IMG/VR virus record: IMGVR_UViG_3300020182_000022 | Location: 1-64,000 of that record | Length of the DNA stretch: 64,000 bases | Reading direction: 5' to 3' (one strand) | Source of the DNA: a virus | Shown: positions 37,774-47,040 of the stretch, one piece after another | Position numbering within the stretch: the first letter of the stretch is position 1 | Layout of the letters: each line of letters begins with the position of its first letter | Translations under genes and position numbers: made by a program | The notes under the pieces: model-generated | Seen by the model: the letters and a program-made list of their open reading frames with translations, nothing else | What the model was told of the DNA's origin: nothing | The model's database searches: none

Positions 37774-40700
37774 TTAGGACACTAATTCACTGAAGTCTTG
37801 ACCGGTTCTAGTAGCATAAAAGTTAACTAGAATGAATTCCGCAGCGCGTGTAGGTTTGATGTAGATGTCTATGACAAGCTCATTGCGGTCAATAACATCT
37901 GGTGAATTGTTTCGTTCGTCGCAAACGAGCAAGTAATCGTACATACCTTGTGTGTTCTTTACCTCCTCGAAGATTGGACGAAGAACGTTTAGTACTTGTG
38001 TCCGTGTGAATAATGTGTTCGGTTCGAATACGAAGTATTTAACTGTATTCATTGTAGCCTTTTGTAGGTATAAGAACAACCTTCTAACGTTGATACGATC
38101 GAAAGCACTTGGTTTAGCTTGCATGGTCTTTTGACCGAAGATTGCAAATCCTTCATTAGGAAAGTTAGCAACTGGATTCAATCCAATTTTGTATAACTGA
38201 TCTCTTTCCTTCTGTTTTGGATAAAACGCAAGGTCTTGAATACCACTCACTAAGCCTCTTGTGAAACCTGCAGGTGCGATCCATGGATAGAAGTTACTAT
38301 CTGTATTACCCATTGCGGCGGCAGCGAATCCACTCATCGGTACCCAAACGCCACGGTTAAGTGCTTTATCGTTTGTGAATCCCCAGTTAGCGTAAGTACA
38401 GCAATAACTACTGTTCTTAGTACCACCGGTCATCATGTGACGCAACGGCCAGTAAATGTGTTGTGAGAAGTTTACTCCGGATTCACGTTGCTGGCTTGTG
38501 AGAGTTTTACTATTTCTACCTTGAACAAAAATGTATCTCAATGGATCAGCGATAAAGATATTGTCTTTTCTTGCGAATTGACTGAAACTCTTGAATGTAT
38601 CGAAGATTGTGTCGTATTGTGTCAAGTAATTGATTTCACTTCTGTTATCAATCAGCTTGGTTGTATACAATCCACTTCCGCTCAATCCGGTGCTGCTAAC
38701 TACATGATCTCCAATGTTGAAGAACTCTTCATCATCAAAGCTCTCAACTGTACCACCATCTGTACCGACATAAACTGTACCTAAACCGCTCTCAATTGTG
38801 ATATCAATCGGGAATAGATCAAAATTGTCTGCTAGTTCGAAGATACGATCCAATTTAGCTGGGATATTACCAGTTTCTTTAGCTGCAGCAGCTTGCTTGC
38901 GATACACACCGTGAGGATACACATTATTACCGTGCTTGATTTGAGCTTTTCTAGAAGCTTGCAAGTCTTGCCAGGATTTGATGTATAGTCGGTCTTCTTT
39001 TTCTTCATTTCCGTTGAGGAACGCTTGAGCTACCTTAAAGTCGTTAACTTCTTGAGTTGTATCTAATTTTTGATCTGATGTTAATTCATCGTAGTAACTT
39101 ACTGATTTAGCTGGAAGTACTCTGATCTTACGGGTCGGATAACCATTCTCGTCTAACCAATTTCCGGCATCTTTAGAGATACCTTCATTGAATTTCATGT
39201 AAAGGTTGTTACTATTACTAGCTTCACTCTCGATGAAGTAACTAGTAGCTGTACCGCCTGTGGATTTGAATGCTTCTCTAAAGTAATTAACACTACCAAT
39301 AACACTATCAGCAACGAGATAATCGAGCTTAGTAGCATCAGGTTCGAGTGTTGATTGACGTACTTTAAATACAGCGAGTGTTAACACATCACTGAACTCA
39401 TCAGTATTGAGGTCGAATTCACTCAAGTTTTCTAGAGCTTCACTCATACTACCATCTAATCCTACTTGTTGTTTATTTCCGTATTGATCGAAGATAAATC
39501 CAGCACTAAGTGAGAAAGTTAAACGGCTTTTAACACCTGTATCAGGTACATTAACATACCCGCCAGTTGTTCCGCCTAGCTTTTTACTTAGCGATTTCAA
39601 TTGTCCTACTGAATCAAAGTCTGTAGCAGGGTTCAAGTTAGTATTATCTGAAATACCGATGTAATAGCCTTCAAATTTCTCATTGAGAACAAATTTCTTG
39701 TCATTCACAATCATCATTCCTGCACCACCTTTTGTGAGTAAGTCATTGTAGGTTGTGAATTTTTGATTTTCTAGTTTACCAGCATTTGCTTGGCTAAGCT
39801 TTACTTCACCCTTGATGGTCTTCTGAAAATCATCGTTTGATAATTCGATGTTACTAGGCTCACCTAGATAATAACGATCACTAGCACTCAAGTCCCATCC
39901 AACACTATTAACAGCGTCTGCAACTATGTCTGCAACATCTGCGATTTCATACGCATTTAAGGCTGGTATACTCAATGGGTTACCAGCCTCTGTTTCCGAC
40001 CAGTATAGATTATCCTGTGAATAAGCGCTTACAGAGGGTATAGATGCGATGACGCTATCAACTGCGTCTTTAAGAGTTGTCCCGACGTAACCTCCTGGAT
40101 TAGTATCACCGAACTTCCACGCACTAGCTGGTACAACTTTTGTACTTAATCCAGAAGCAATACCTCCGGTGATGGTATAACTTTGATCACTCGATACCGA
40201 GTCATCGGCTTCAACTCCTTCAAGACCACCACCAAAAACTAAATTATCAGAGGTTATTAAATCTCCACCTGACACCACTTGCACTTGTTCATCAGGACTA
40301 GCGGTTAAATTATGAGCGGCGACTCTTTGTGTGAGTGTTCCAGGCAATGAACCTCCATCAAGTACAAGAGTACCAGCTGCCGGTACGACTCCATGTCCTC
40401 CGATAACCGCGATATGGATTCCAGATACAGGTTGGTTATCAGGACCGTTATGGTCGTTTACTATTTCCTGGAGCGTCTTGATACCGTCTGCTTCGACAGA
40501 TATTGTTTCGACGAATTCATCAGTCACAAGCCACAAATTATAAGCATCATTTGATTTATATTCTGCTTGCACACCATCTATCGATTGTAGTACGATACTA
40601 TTACCGGCGAACCCGGGGGTTACTACTTCAACAATCATGTCTTCATTGATAGGTGTGTTGTTGTAACCAAAAGTGGTAGCTCTAACAGCTGGTGTGTCTT

Positions 40701-41586
40701 CTAATCCACCAGTTGCAGAGAGGTATGCTGAGAAGTTTTGGTTGATACGATTTACTATATCCTTGCCGGTTAAACGGGCTGCGGTAGCACCTATTCCAAA
40801 CCCGGAGATAGGATCATAAATTGTTTCATTCTCCGGTTGGCTTGTGTATATATCTATATTCGTATTATTTAATTCTGTACCGGGAGTAACTGCAACAACA
40901 CTTATGGTTGAACCAATGTTAACAGAAGCTGGTTTTGCGATAACGAAGTCTCCATCCTCTCCCCCTTTAAAAGTTATTTTTGTACCGGATTCTAATACAA
41001 CATCTTGCCCAGATGTGAAGGTCACGTCTAATCCGGTCAGGACTTGTGATACTGACGATACACCATTAGCAGTAACTGAATAATTACTCTCAGCACCAGG
41101 GTTGTTAGCTGTAACACTTACACCTTTTTCAGGATTAGAGTAACTGCCGGCTTTCTTTCCGCTAGTATCGTTAGCACTCTTTGGGTGCCAAGCGATGATT
41201 CTTTCGTCTTTCTCGACTGAGTTGATCTCCGGGGCGGCTCCATCAACGATAATAGGACGAGGAATTACAGGATAAACTTGAACACTATATTTGTCTGCTA
41301 CCGTCGCTCCGGCTCCTTGACCGTATGGTAATCTAGATACCAGGACGTTTGCAGGGCTTTGGAATACAGCCTTGACAGAATGATACATGTATCGCTCTGC
41401 AGCGTTTTGTGGGAGGCCATAAATTTGTTCGAATTCGCTCAAGCTGGACACCGTGAGTAACTCATCGGTTGGTCCTTGATTCGCGAAACCGGGTATAAAC
41501 ACTGTTGTGCCTACGGGTAAATTAGGTCGTAAAGAAAGATCTACTTCCTTTATTTCTACTCCAGGGGATTGTATTGTTCTTGCCAT
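37774..41586 (-). CDS. gp18: tail sheath protein gp18-like, very long (1270 aa)
   Basis: Contractile sheath subunit. The N-terminus has the sheath signature (MARTIQSPGVEIKEVDLS, then PVGTTVFIPGFANQGP and the FEQIYG motif). The C-terminal ~300 residues carry the core contractile domain ending (NTVKYFVFEPNTLFTRTQVL, then EFILVNFYATRTGQDFSELV). T4 gp18 is 659 aa. The extra ~600 residues lie in the middle and include Gly/Ala/Asp-rich beta domains likely exposed on the tail surface. The late octamer CATAAATA lies 19 bases before the ATG, longer than at most genes here. Confidence 0.92.
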   Translation of the reverse strand: MARTIQSPGVEIKEVDLSLRPNLPVGTTVFIPGFANQGPTDELLTVSSLSEFEQIYGLPQNAAERYMYHSVKAVFQSPANVLVSRLPYGQGAGATVADKYSVQVYPVIPRPIIVDGAAPEINSVEKDERIIAWHPKSANDTSGKKAGSYSNPEKGVSVTANNPGAESNYSVTANGVSSVSQVLTGLDVTFTSGQDVVLESGTKITFKGGEDGDFVIAKPASVNIGSTISVVAVTPGTELNNTNIDIYTSQPENETIYDPISGFGIGATAARLTGKDIVNRINQNFSAYLSATGGLEDTPAVRATTFGYNNTPINEDMIVEVVTPGFAGNSIVLQSIDGVQAEYKSNDAYNLWLVTDEFVETISVEADGIKTLQEIVNDHNGPDNQPVSGIHIAVIGGHGVVPAAGTLVLDGGSLPGTLTQRVAAHNLTASPDEQVQVVSGGDLITSDNLVFGGGLEGVEADDSVSSDQSYTITGGIASGLSTKVVPASAWKFGDTNPGGYVGTTLKDAVDSVIASIPSVSAYSQDNLYWSETEAGNPLSIPALNAYEIADVADIVADAVNSVGWDLSASDRYYLGEPSNIELSNDDFQKTIKGEVKLSQANAGKLENQKFTTYNDLLTKGGAGMMIVNDKKFVLNEKFEGYYIGISDNTNLNPATDFDSVGQLKSLSKKLGGTTGGYVNVPDTGVKSRLTFSLSAGFIFDQYGNKQQVGLDGSMSEALENLSEFDLNTDEFSDVLTLAVFKVRQSTLEPDATKLDYLVADSVIGSVNYFREAFKSTGGTATSYFIESEASNSNNLYMKFNEGISKDAGNWLDENGYPTRKIRVLPAKSVSYYDELTSDQKLDTTQEVNDFKVAQAFLNGNEEKEDRLYIKSWQDLQASRKAQIKHGNNVYPHGVYRKQAAAAKETGNIPAKLDRIFELADNFDLFPIDITIESGLGTVYVGTDGGTVESFDDEEFFNIGDHVVSSTGLSGSGLYTTKLIDNRSEINYLTQYDTIFDTFKSFSQFARKDNIFIADPLRYIFVQGRNSKTLTSQQRESGVNFSQHIYWPLRHMMTGGTKNSSYCCTYANWGFTNDKALNRGVWVPMSGFAAAAMGNTDSNFYPWIAPAGFTRGLVSGIQDLAFYPKQKERDQLYKIGLNPVANFPNEGFAIFGQKTMQAKPSAFDRINVRRLFLYLQKATMNTVKYFVFEPNTLFTRTQVLNVLRPIFEEVKNTQGMYDYLLVCDERNNSPDVIDRNELVIDIYIKPTRAAEFILVNFYATRTGQDFSELVS

Positions 41587-41605
41587 AGTTAATTGCTGTT
41601 GAAAT

Positions 41606-41613
41606 TATTTATG
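41606..41613 (-). promoter_or_regulatory. late promoter CATAAATA
   Basis: Late-type octamer 19 bases before the sheath ATG. It is one of the few with room for a real 5' leader. Confidence 0.65.
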
Positions 41614-41641
41614 ACTTCTCGGAGCTGTTTTCCGAAAAAGA

Positions 41642-42223
41642 TTACAACAAAATTGGCGTTAATTTTGAAAATGAGAATTCAAATGTTGTATCTATGTTAT
41701 CAGCTGTACGATAATTATAATCTATATTACCTAAACTGACCGGCAACAATCCTTCATAGTCAAATCTCATCGTTTGCTTGTTATACTCATCTAAGGCATA
41801 CATGGTCGCGGTACCTTGGTATTGCTTGAACATTGATTCATCTAACCCTACACGTTTTTGCTTCATGAATATCGCATCTTTATCATCATTCAATATATCT
41901 AACCATTTCCAGATGACCCAATAGTTGTTGAACCTGTTGTCAATAGTAAAATTGACTGTCACGTTATCATATGCTGGTCTGCTGTGTGTACTGAATTTGA
42001 CGGCATGACCGGAATATCTAATCTCACCGGAGTCGACTCTAATACTAGGTACTACAGCTCCGTACACACTAAATTGTAGGGTATCTGGTATCACTCGATC
42101 ATCCTGCCGGTTTTCAGGTAACGAGTATGCGATATCCTTCATTGCATCAGGCAATGTCAAGACAAATACGAATTTATCTTTTTTGGCCTTGTTTAAAACT
42201 GATTGTTGTATATATTCCTTCAT
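41642..42223 (-). CDS. second tail-tube-like protein, 193 aa
   Basis: A second protein with gp19-type features: FVFVLTLPDAM strand, FSVYGAVVPSIRVDSGEI, NFTIDNRFNNYWVIWKW, and the tube-type C-terminus MRFDYEGLLPVSLGNIDYNY, then TTFEFSFSKL. I start at the ATG at 42223, which overlaps the terminase TGA as ATGA. An in-frame ATG at 42235 would add four residues. It lies between gp17 and gp18, so it may be a tail-terminator or tube-related minor protein rather than the main tube. Confidence 0.6.
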   Translation of the reverse strand: MKEYIQQSVLNKAKKDKFVFVLTLPDAMKDIAYSLPENRQDDRVIPDTLQFSVYGAVVPSIRVDSGEIRYSGHAVKFSTHSRPAYDNVTVNFTIDNRFNNYWVIWKWLDILNDDKDAIFMKQKRVGLDESMFKQYQGTATMYALDEYNKQTMRFDYEGLLPVSLGNIDYNYRTADNIDTTFEFSFSKLTPILL

Positions 42224-43965
42224 AAAGTCTCCCATCCTTGTTCCATCAAATCACTAACATCCCGATCATACAGAGGATTACTAGCTCCTCCATCCATATG
42301 CTCACTATCTATATATACGGGCAAAGTGTTCCACTCTTCTGTCATCATCTCGTCCCCATACAAGTTTAATGTGTTACTGAACTGACGTAACCCAAAATCG
42401 AGTCTGGATATGATCGCAGGCTTCTGATTTTTATCAAATTGTTCGATTTCGAAATACTGTTCTGTTATACCTACTTCGAGTATCATCAATGACCATATCA
42501 AACTCATCACTCTATCATCTTGCACGTTTGTACCTTTGATAGCTTTCCATGTACCGTTAGGATACCGGACAAATGTCTTCAATTCTTCTAGAGTTTGTGT
42601 GTCGTGTAGTGTCACTGCATGTAATTCACTCAACCAGTACTTCATGTTCATCACACCTTTATATTTTGTGTTAGTATGCGCTATAACACCAGGTCGATCA
42701 GCTTGGACTGATTTACTCGGTGAGTAATTGACTATATTCTCATAACCATACACATTTTTTAATGTGTCAACCACTTGAGCTCCGCAATTGTTACGCTCTA
42801 TCAAAGCTGGTGGGTTACCCCATTGTTGTAGTATCTCTAACAATTTGGTCGTGAAGTTATAAGGACTGATACGGTCATTACAGTACACAGCCACTTGTTC
42901 AATGTCAGTCAGGTCAGTTATATCTAATATCTGCACCACTGTAGCAGCATCTCCAACTCCTTCAGATATATCAACTCCTATAGTGTATGTACGCTCTTCA
43001 TTAGGTAATGACCACACTTTGTAGCTACCTTCATCGAATAAATGTTTAGGGTCTTGTAATGTAAGTGATGTTCTGCGGACCAATTCTTCATCAAGCACGC
43101 TTTCCCCTGTTTCAATAAACTGACAACCAAATTCTTGATCGAATATTTGACTACTACCTAAACTCTGTATTGTGTCAGCTTTCCATTTCTCATCTCTGCC
43201 AGGTACTTCCCACCAATCAACTCTAACAGGAGTCCATCCATTCTTACCTTTCACTCCATTACTATATAGATCATGGAATAAATTGCCGGTACCATTTGGG
43301 GTACTTGCTATAAAGATCTTACTCTTCTTACTACTACTGATGATAGGATATACTGATTTCCAGAATGCCTCAACTAAATGATTGTCAATAAATGCCATCT
43401 CATCCAATATCAACACATTACAACTGTCACCTCTACCAGCATCACTACTCGTTGTGGATATACCGATGCTACTACCATTAGATAACGTCATGGCAGTCTT
43501 GCCGTACTCCAACACACCAGGTTTGATCCAATTGGGTAACTGCTCATATGCTAATCTTATTCTTTTGAATATGTTGATTGCGGTTTGTTCTTTATTGGCC
43601 ACAACTAAGATACGTTGATCCTCTTGAAAGCATGCGATCCAAAGAGCATATATAGTCATCAGAGTTGTTTTGCCTATCTGTCTAGATGCTAGTACAATAT
43701 TGAATCTATTGTCACGCAAGCTTCTGAGAACCTTCTTCTGACACGGAAACAATTGAATTTTCTCCTTACCTCTGTCTAGATTGACGATGGTGAAGAAGTT
43801 CTCAGCGAAGTGGAGCAAGTTCTTCTTGCACTTCTTAAGACTGGCAACCATCTTTGGAGTCCACTCGAATTCTGCCCTATCTGTGGGTAGATTCTTGTTA
43901 CCCATATATAAGTGTTTGGTTTTGTCTCCATTAAAGTTTGATTGAGGTTGGTGTTTACTGCTCAT
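42220..43965 (-). CDS. gp17: terminase large subunit gp17
   Basis: DNA-packaging ATPase and nuclease that docks on the portal. Walker A is ASRQIGKTTL (residues ~95), Walker B ILILDEMAF-type (VLILDEMAFIDN), and the coupling motif is IASTPNG. The RNase H-like nuclease domain starts at YTIGVDISEGVGDA, with its first catalytic Asp. The 581-aa length matches T4 gp17 (610 aa). Late octamer CATAAGTA lies ten bases upstream and overlaps the plus-strand promoter of the next gene. The small subunit is not adjacent. Confidence 0.95.
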   Translation of the reverse strand: MSSKHQPQSNFNGDKTKHLYMGNKNLPTDRAEFEWTPKMVASLKKCKKNLLHFAENFFTIVNLDRGKEKIQLFPCQKKVLRSLRDNRFNIVLASRQIGKTTLMTIYALWIACFQEDQRILVVANKEQTAINIFKRIRLAYEQLPNWIKPGVLEYGKTAMTLSNGSSIGISTTSSDAGRGDSCNVLILDEMAFIDNHLVEAFWKSVYPIISSSKKSKIFIASTPNGTGNLFHDLYSNGVKGKNGWTPVRVDWWEVPGRDEKWKADTIQSLGSSQIFDQEFGCQFIETGESVLDEELVRRTSLTLQDPKHLFDEGSYKVWSLPNEERTYTIGVDISEGVGDAATVVQILDITDLTDIEQVAVYCNDRISPYNFTTKLLEILQQWGNPPALIERNNCGAQVVDTLKNVYGYENIVNYSPSKSVQADRPGVIAHTNTKYKGVMNMKYWLSELHAVTLHDTQTLEELKTFVRYPNGTWKAIKGTNVQDDRVMSLIWSLMILEVGITEQYFEIEQFDKNQKPAIISRLDFGLRQFSNTLNLYGDEMMTEEWNTLPVYIDSEHMDGGASNPLYDRDVSDLMEQGWETL

Positions 43966-43969
43966 TATC

Positions 43970-43983
43970 GATAAGTACTTATG
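43970..43983. promoter_or_regulatory. overlapping palindromic divergent late promoters
   Basis: The 12-bp perfect palindrome ATAAGTACTTAT gives GATAAGTA on the plus strand (43970-43977) and CATAAGTA on the minus strand (43976-43983). These serve the 44.0-44.8 kb gene and gp17 respectively, and the two octamers share two bases. Confidence 0.65.
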
Positions 43984-44834
43984 TGAACGAATCTAGAGAT
44001 ACAAGGGACCTTGAACAAGTGTATGGTCGAATGATAACTGAAAGCGATGACAGCAAGGTATGGAAGTCAGGAGACTGTCCGGAAGCCTTGGGTGATTCGC
44101 CACATGCTCAGGAGTTAAAACCTGATAATAACTGTTCCACCGGTGATGATGAGTGTATCACTGGCGGAAAGCCTCTAAAACCTGAAGATGCTGGTGAGGA
44201 TAACGCTTATTATATGAAGAAGATTTCAGAACGTTTAGACAAAAAGGACAAAAAACCTGGAAAAAACATTAAAGAGGGTATAAATAATTCCAGAACGATG
44301 AGCAAAAAAGATCCAACAAATATTTTCGACAAATTATACTCAACTATCATGGAAGGAGACGATCCTTTCGCTGATCTTAACGGCATGGGGTCAGATGATG
44401 ACTTCGGTGGTGAAGATGAATTCGGTGGTGAAGACGAAATGGGTGGCGATGAAGTCACATTAAGTCTTCCTAGAGAATTAGCTGAGCAACTTTTAGATAC
44501 ACTTAAAGCTGAGCTTGATGGAGGAGATGAGCTCGAAGACCTAGAAGACGAAGAGTCGATGGGCGACGACATGGATGACGAGATGTTAGGTGATGCTGTT
44601 GTATCAAAACCTGAGCCATCTGCTGCTTCTGATGGAGTTCCAGGGCTTACAGGTAAAAATAACAAAACTTCCGGTAGTGGTTACTCTGCAAAGGGTGGAT
44701 CTGCTGAAGGTGGTAAGATCAAAGAAGATCCAACACCTAAGCCTTTAGGCGGACACGGTGATCGTGACCATCCAATGGCCGGTAACAAGAGTAACAAAGT
44801 TACTAACGGTAAATCTAAAGCTCTCGGAGACTAA
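43983..44834 (+). CDS. acidic late protein with capsid-targeting-like N-terminus, 283 aa
   Basis: The start is taken as GTG at 43983, five bases after the late octamer. ATG at 44031 is the alternative and would lose the N-terminal helix. The N-terminus LEQVYGRMITES ends in an I-x-E|S site of the type cut by T4-like prohead proteases. Further sites of this type appear at IKEG and IMEG (residues ~96 and ~121). The middle is extremely acidic (DDDFGGEDEFGGEDEMGG, then DELEDLEDEESMGDDMDDEM) around one conserved-looking helix (SLPRELAEQLLDTLKAEL), and the C-terminus is Gly/Lys-rich. These are the properties of a prohead core or internal head protein (T4 gp67/gp22/IP-like), but homology is not established. 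Confidence 0.6.
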   Translation: MNESRDTRDLEQVYGRMITESDDSKVWKSGDCPEALGDSPHAQELKPDNNCSTGDDECITGGKPLKPEDAGEDNAYYMKKISERLDKKDKKPGKNIKEGINNSRTMSKKDPTNIFDKLYSTIMEGDDPFADLNGMGSDDDFGGEDEFGGEDEMGGDEVTLSLPRELAEQLLDTLKAELDGGDELEDLEDEESMGDDMDDEMLGDAVVSKPEPSAASDGVPGLTGKNNKTSGSGYSAKGGSAEGGKIKEDPTPKPLGGHGDRDHPMAGNKSNKVTNGKSKALGD

Positions 44835-44862
44835 GAACAATTTAACTCCCCAAAATAAAGAA

Positions 44863-44888
44863 AGCCGTTCAATTGAGCGGCTTTTTTT
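44863..44888 (+). terminator. intrinsic terminator
   Basis: 8-bp stem (AGCCGTTC / GAGCGGCT, one G-T pair) with an AATT loop and a run of seven T. The last T is the first base of the next late promoter TATAAATA. Confidence 0.9.
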
Positions 44889-44895
44889 ATAAATA
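44888..44895 (+). promoter_or_regulatory. late promoter TATAAATA
   Basis: Exact late consensus six bases before the ATG at 44902, fused to the T-run of the preceding terminator. Confidence 0.8.
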
Positions 44896-44901
44896 CTGAT
44901 A

Positions 44902-45294
44902 ATGATGCTATTTGAGAAAGCTTTCTGGACTCATATCAACGAGTTTGTCGATTTACAACAGAAGAAGAACGACGATGCTAAGAACCCATGGCACCGTAGA
45001 CTTGATAAGCATGCTACTAGCAAGAGTCAGAATCAAGTAGCTGACAGATACAAAGGTAGATACACTGGTGAAGGTGAGTTTACCTACAGTGGTGAACTGG
45101 ATAACAAGATAGAGTTGATAAGATCAGGTAGTTCAGCACTTCAGATATTGTCTGATGTTGATTGTGATCATATACTTAAAAATTATCCAATTGATGAACT
45201 ACCAAAAGACAAACCAAAGAGTTTGAGCAACTCAGGTATGATCGTTAGTTGGGATCCTATGAAGAGTGCTTTTATACTTCAACGTGATGAGTGA
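44902..45294 (+). CDS. late protein with LFEKxF N-terminal signature, 130 aa
   Basis: Function unknown. The N-terminal 14 residues MMLFEKAFWTHINE match, without gaps, those of the 149-aa protein at 47939 (MNLFEKKFLNILHE) at the pattern MxLFEKxFxxx[IL]xE, suggesting a shared targeting peptide. The rest contains a basic region (HRRLDKHATSKSQNQVADRY) and a beta-rich C-terminus (SGMIVSWDPMKSAFILQRD). It precedes the neck protein gene with an eight-base overlap, so it is likely a head- or neck-associated protein. A second in-frame ATG is at 44905. Confidence 0.6.
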   Translation: MMLFEKAFWTHINEFVDLQQKKNDDAKNPWHRRLDKHATSKSQNQVADRYKGRYTGEGEFTYSGELDNKIELIRSGSSALQILSDVDCDHILKNYPIDELPKDKPKSLSNSGMIVSWDPMKSAFILQRDE

Positions 45295-46027
45295 GTTTGA
45301 CGATATATTTGCTGGTAGTAACAAGGGTCTTAGATTTTTAGATAAGAGTATATCTAAGAACGAACAAGCCTTGTATAACGGTTGGTGGATGGAACAAATC
45401 TATCAATACGGTACAGTTGTAGATTATTATACAAACAACACAACACTCGAAACAATGGACCCGTTGTACGGAGAGGATCCAGTTCAAAAGTTTAGTGATC
45501 CTAAGAAGTTGATATTCGCTCTCACATTGAATGAGAATTCAGTTGTGTTACAAAAGTTTGGGTTAGTTGCTGATGACGAGCTTACTGGGTTTATTGCTAT
45601 TGAGAGTTACACCTTAGCTATGAGCTCTGCTGAAAATCCAAACCCGGAGCCCAAGTCAGGTGATGTTTTAGAATTGACAGAGTTTGGTTGTACCAGACCA
45701 GGTGGAAGAGGAGCAAAGAAATTTGAGATTACAGATAGGTTAGATCAAGACGTCGAACAATTAAATCCTTTACTAGGTCATTATGTGTGGTTGATAAAGG
45801 GTAAACGCTTCGATTATAGTTATGAGGATGGTATTGAAGCCGAACCGGCATTAGAGCAAGTTACTGACGACACATATCATGGAGGACTGAGCGGCGAGGA
45901 TTATACTGATGAGACTGAGGATGATAGTTTATACTTCAATCAAGTGGATACCGCAGGTCGTAATATATTTGATTATAGTGTATATGGAGATTATGACGAC
46001 ATATACGGGGGATACGACGACGATTAG
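45287..46027 (+). CDS. gp14: neck protein gp14-like
   Basis: Head-completion/neck protein that closes the portal and joins the tail. The gp14 pattern is visible: MDPLYGEDPVQKF (T4-like LFGEDP), LQKFGLVADDELTGFIAIES, then GDVLELTEFG, KKFEITDRLDQD, and NPLLGHYVWLIKGKRFDYSY followed by E. The C-terminal ~60 residues are acidic and Tyr/Gly-rich (GDYDDIYGGYDDD). Length is 246 aa against 256 in T4. The ATG at 45287 overlaps the previous gene by eight bases. It ends in a four-base overlap with the opposing operon. Confidence 0.78.
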   Translation: MSEFDDIFAGSNKGLRFLDKSISKNEQALYNGWWMEQIYQYGTVVDYYTNNTTLETMDPLYGEDPVQKFSDPKKLIFALTLNENSVVLQKFGLVADDELTGFIAIESYTLAMSSAENPNPEPKSGDVLELTEFGCTRPGGRGAKKFEITDRLDQDVEQLNPLLGHYVWLIKGKRFDYSYEDGIEAEPALEQVTDDTYHGGLSGEDYTDETEDDSLYFNQVDTAGRNIFDYSVYGDYDDIYGGYDDD

Positions 46028-46353
46028 TCTGTTTGATCTTCGTATGCAGCACTATAATCAGGTAACTGCTCTCCCTTTGCTTCCGAGATAAACTTCTCCG
46101 CCTGACTAACAGTATCGAACAACAACTCTACGCGTGATCCGCTTCTGTCCGCAAAGACATAACACACTTTGTCATCTTTGTTGTGTATACGAAGTAGAGA
46201 GTATTTTTCTCCGGCAGTTAGCTGGTCTCTCTGAGTCTTGAATCCAGAAACTCCGGAGCTCATTTGTCTGATTTGTGAGCTGGTCATCCCAGGTTTGATC
46301 TTAGCTGATCCTCGAGATGATAGAGTTATTGTAGTGCCGGCTATATAGTGCAT
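46024..46353 (-). CDS. hypothetical protein, 109 aa
   Basis: Unrecognised. A predicted beta-rich small protein (TTITLSSRGSAKIKPGMTSS, YSLLRIHNKDDKVCYVFADR) with a C-terminal helix (VSQAEKFISEAKGE). It is the last gene of the five-gene late operon started at 47907-47914, overlaps the previous gene by 13 bases and converges on gp14. Confidence 0.5.
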   Translation of the reverse strand: MHYIAGTTITLSSRGSAKIKPGMTSSQIRQMSSGVSGFKTQRDQLTAGEKYSLLRIHNKDDKVCYVFADRSGSRVELLFDTVSQAEKFISEAKGEQLPDYSAAYEDQTD

Positions 46354-46616
46354 TGTTCTTCTTTACTGAGATCGTCTGCTATTTCAAATAACATGCTCTC
46401 TGTACGGTCATCAATATACTTTTGAATAGCGATCGGTTTGACCCAATTGATACTATCACCGGACTCTCCGAGCTGCTGGGCTTTCTGATCGATAATATCG
46501 ACAGCCTCAATCAAGCTCAACCACCGGCATACTTCATACTCTGACATTACGTGTGAGACACCCTTGGGTGTTGTTAGTTTAATCTTAGTTTCTTTATGTT
46601 TTTTTATATCAATCAT
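46341..46616 (-). CDS. hypothetical protein, 91 aa
   Basis: Unrecognised helical protein. It has an N-terminal basic strand pair (KKHKETKIKLTTPKG) and two predicted helices (EYEVCRWLSLIEAVDIIDQK, AIQKYIDDRTESMLFEIADD). It overlaps its neighbours on both sides (8 and 13 bases), so translation is coupled within the small late operon. Confidence 0.5.
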   Translation of the reverse strand: MIDIKKHKETKIKLTTPKGVSHVMSEYEVCRWLSLIEAVDIIDQKAQQLGESGDSINWVKPIAIQKYIDDRTESMLFEIADDLSKEEQCTI

Positions 46617-47040
46617 GGTAAAAATTCCGGATCACTTTAGTCATGTATCCTGCGAGTTTAGCTACGAACACCTTATCTACATCATTACTGTCGTATTGTT
46701 TGAGTCCTAATGTTATTAAATTGATTCCCTGACATAAGTTTTTGAAGTTTAATTTGTCAGTTGGTGACATGCCACTATCATTAGAGCAGTGATTAAAGGC
46801 CAGGTCATTCAAATTGTTTATCAGGTCTATATTACGATAATCTTCACTCACGGGTATATTTAAACCTTCATGAAACGCTTGCTTGCATTCATAGTCTTTT
46901 TCGTTAAAAAACTTAGACATCTTGTCTCTGAGTTCGAGATATGTCATTGGCATTTCATCTTCACTCAACATGACACTACTAGGATCCTTCGTGTTAGGTT
47001 GGTTGACGAGTTTGTTCTCTTCTGGTATACTAGGATTCAT
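46609..47040 (-). CDS. hypothetical protein, 143 aa
   Basis: Unrecognised. The N-terminal 30 residues are polar, followed by helices (MTYLELRDKMSKFFNEKDYE, then CKQAFHEGL; KVFVAKLAGYMTKVIRNFYH). No catalytic motif is seen. It overlaps the membrane/zinc protein gene by 11 bases and the 91-aa gene by eight. Its late promoter is shared from 47907. Confidence 0.5.
   Translation of the reverse strand: MNPSIPEENKLVNQPNTKDPSSVMLSEDEMPMTYLELRDKMSKFFNEKDYECKQAFHEGLNIPVSEDYRNIDLINNLNDLAFNHCSNDSGMSPTDKLNFKNLCQGINLITLGLKQYDSNDVDKVFVAKLAGYMTKVIRNFYHD

Noticed and set aside
44210-44665. 151-codon minus-strand ORF with a serine-rich segment
   Set aside because: The serine runs are the complement of the Asp/Glu-rich GAT/GAA codons of the acidic late protein.
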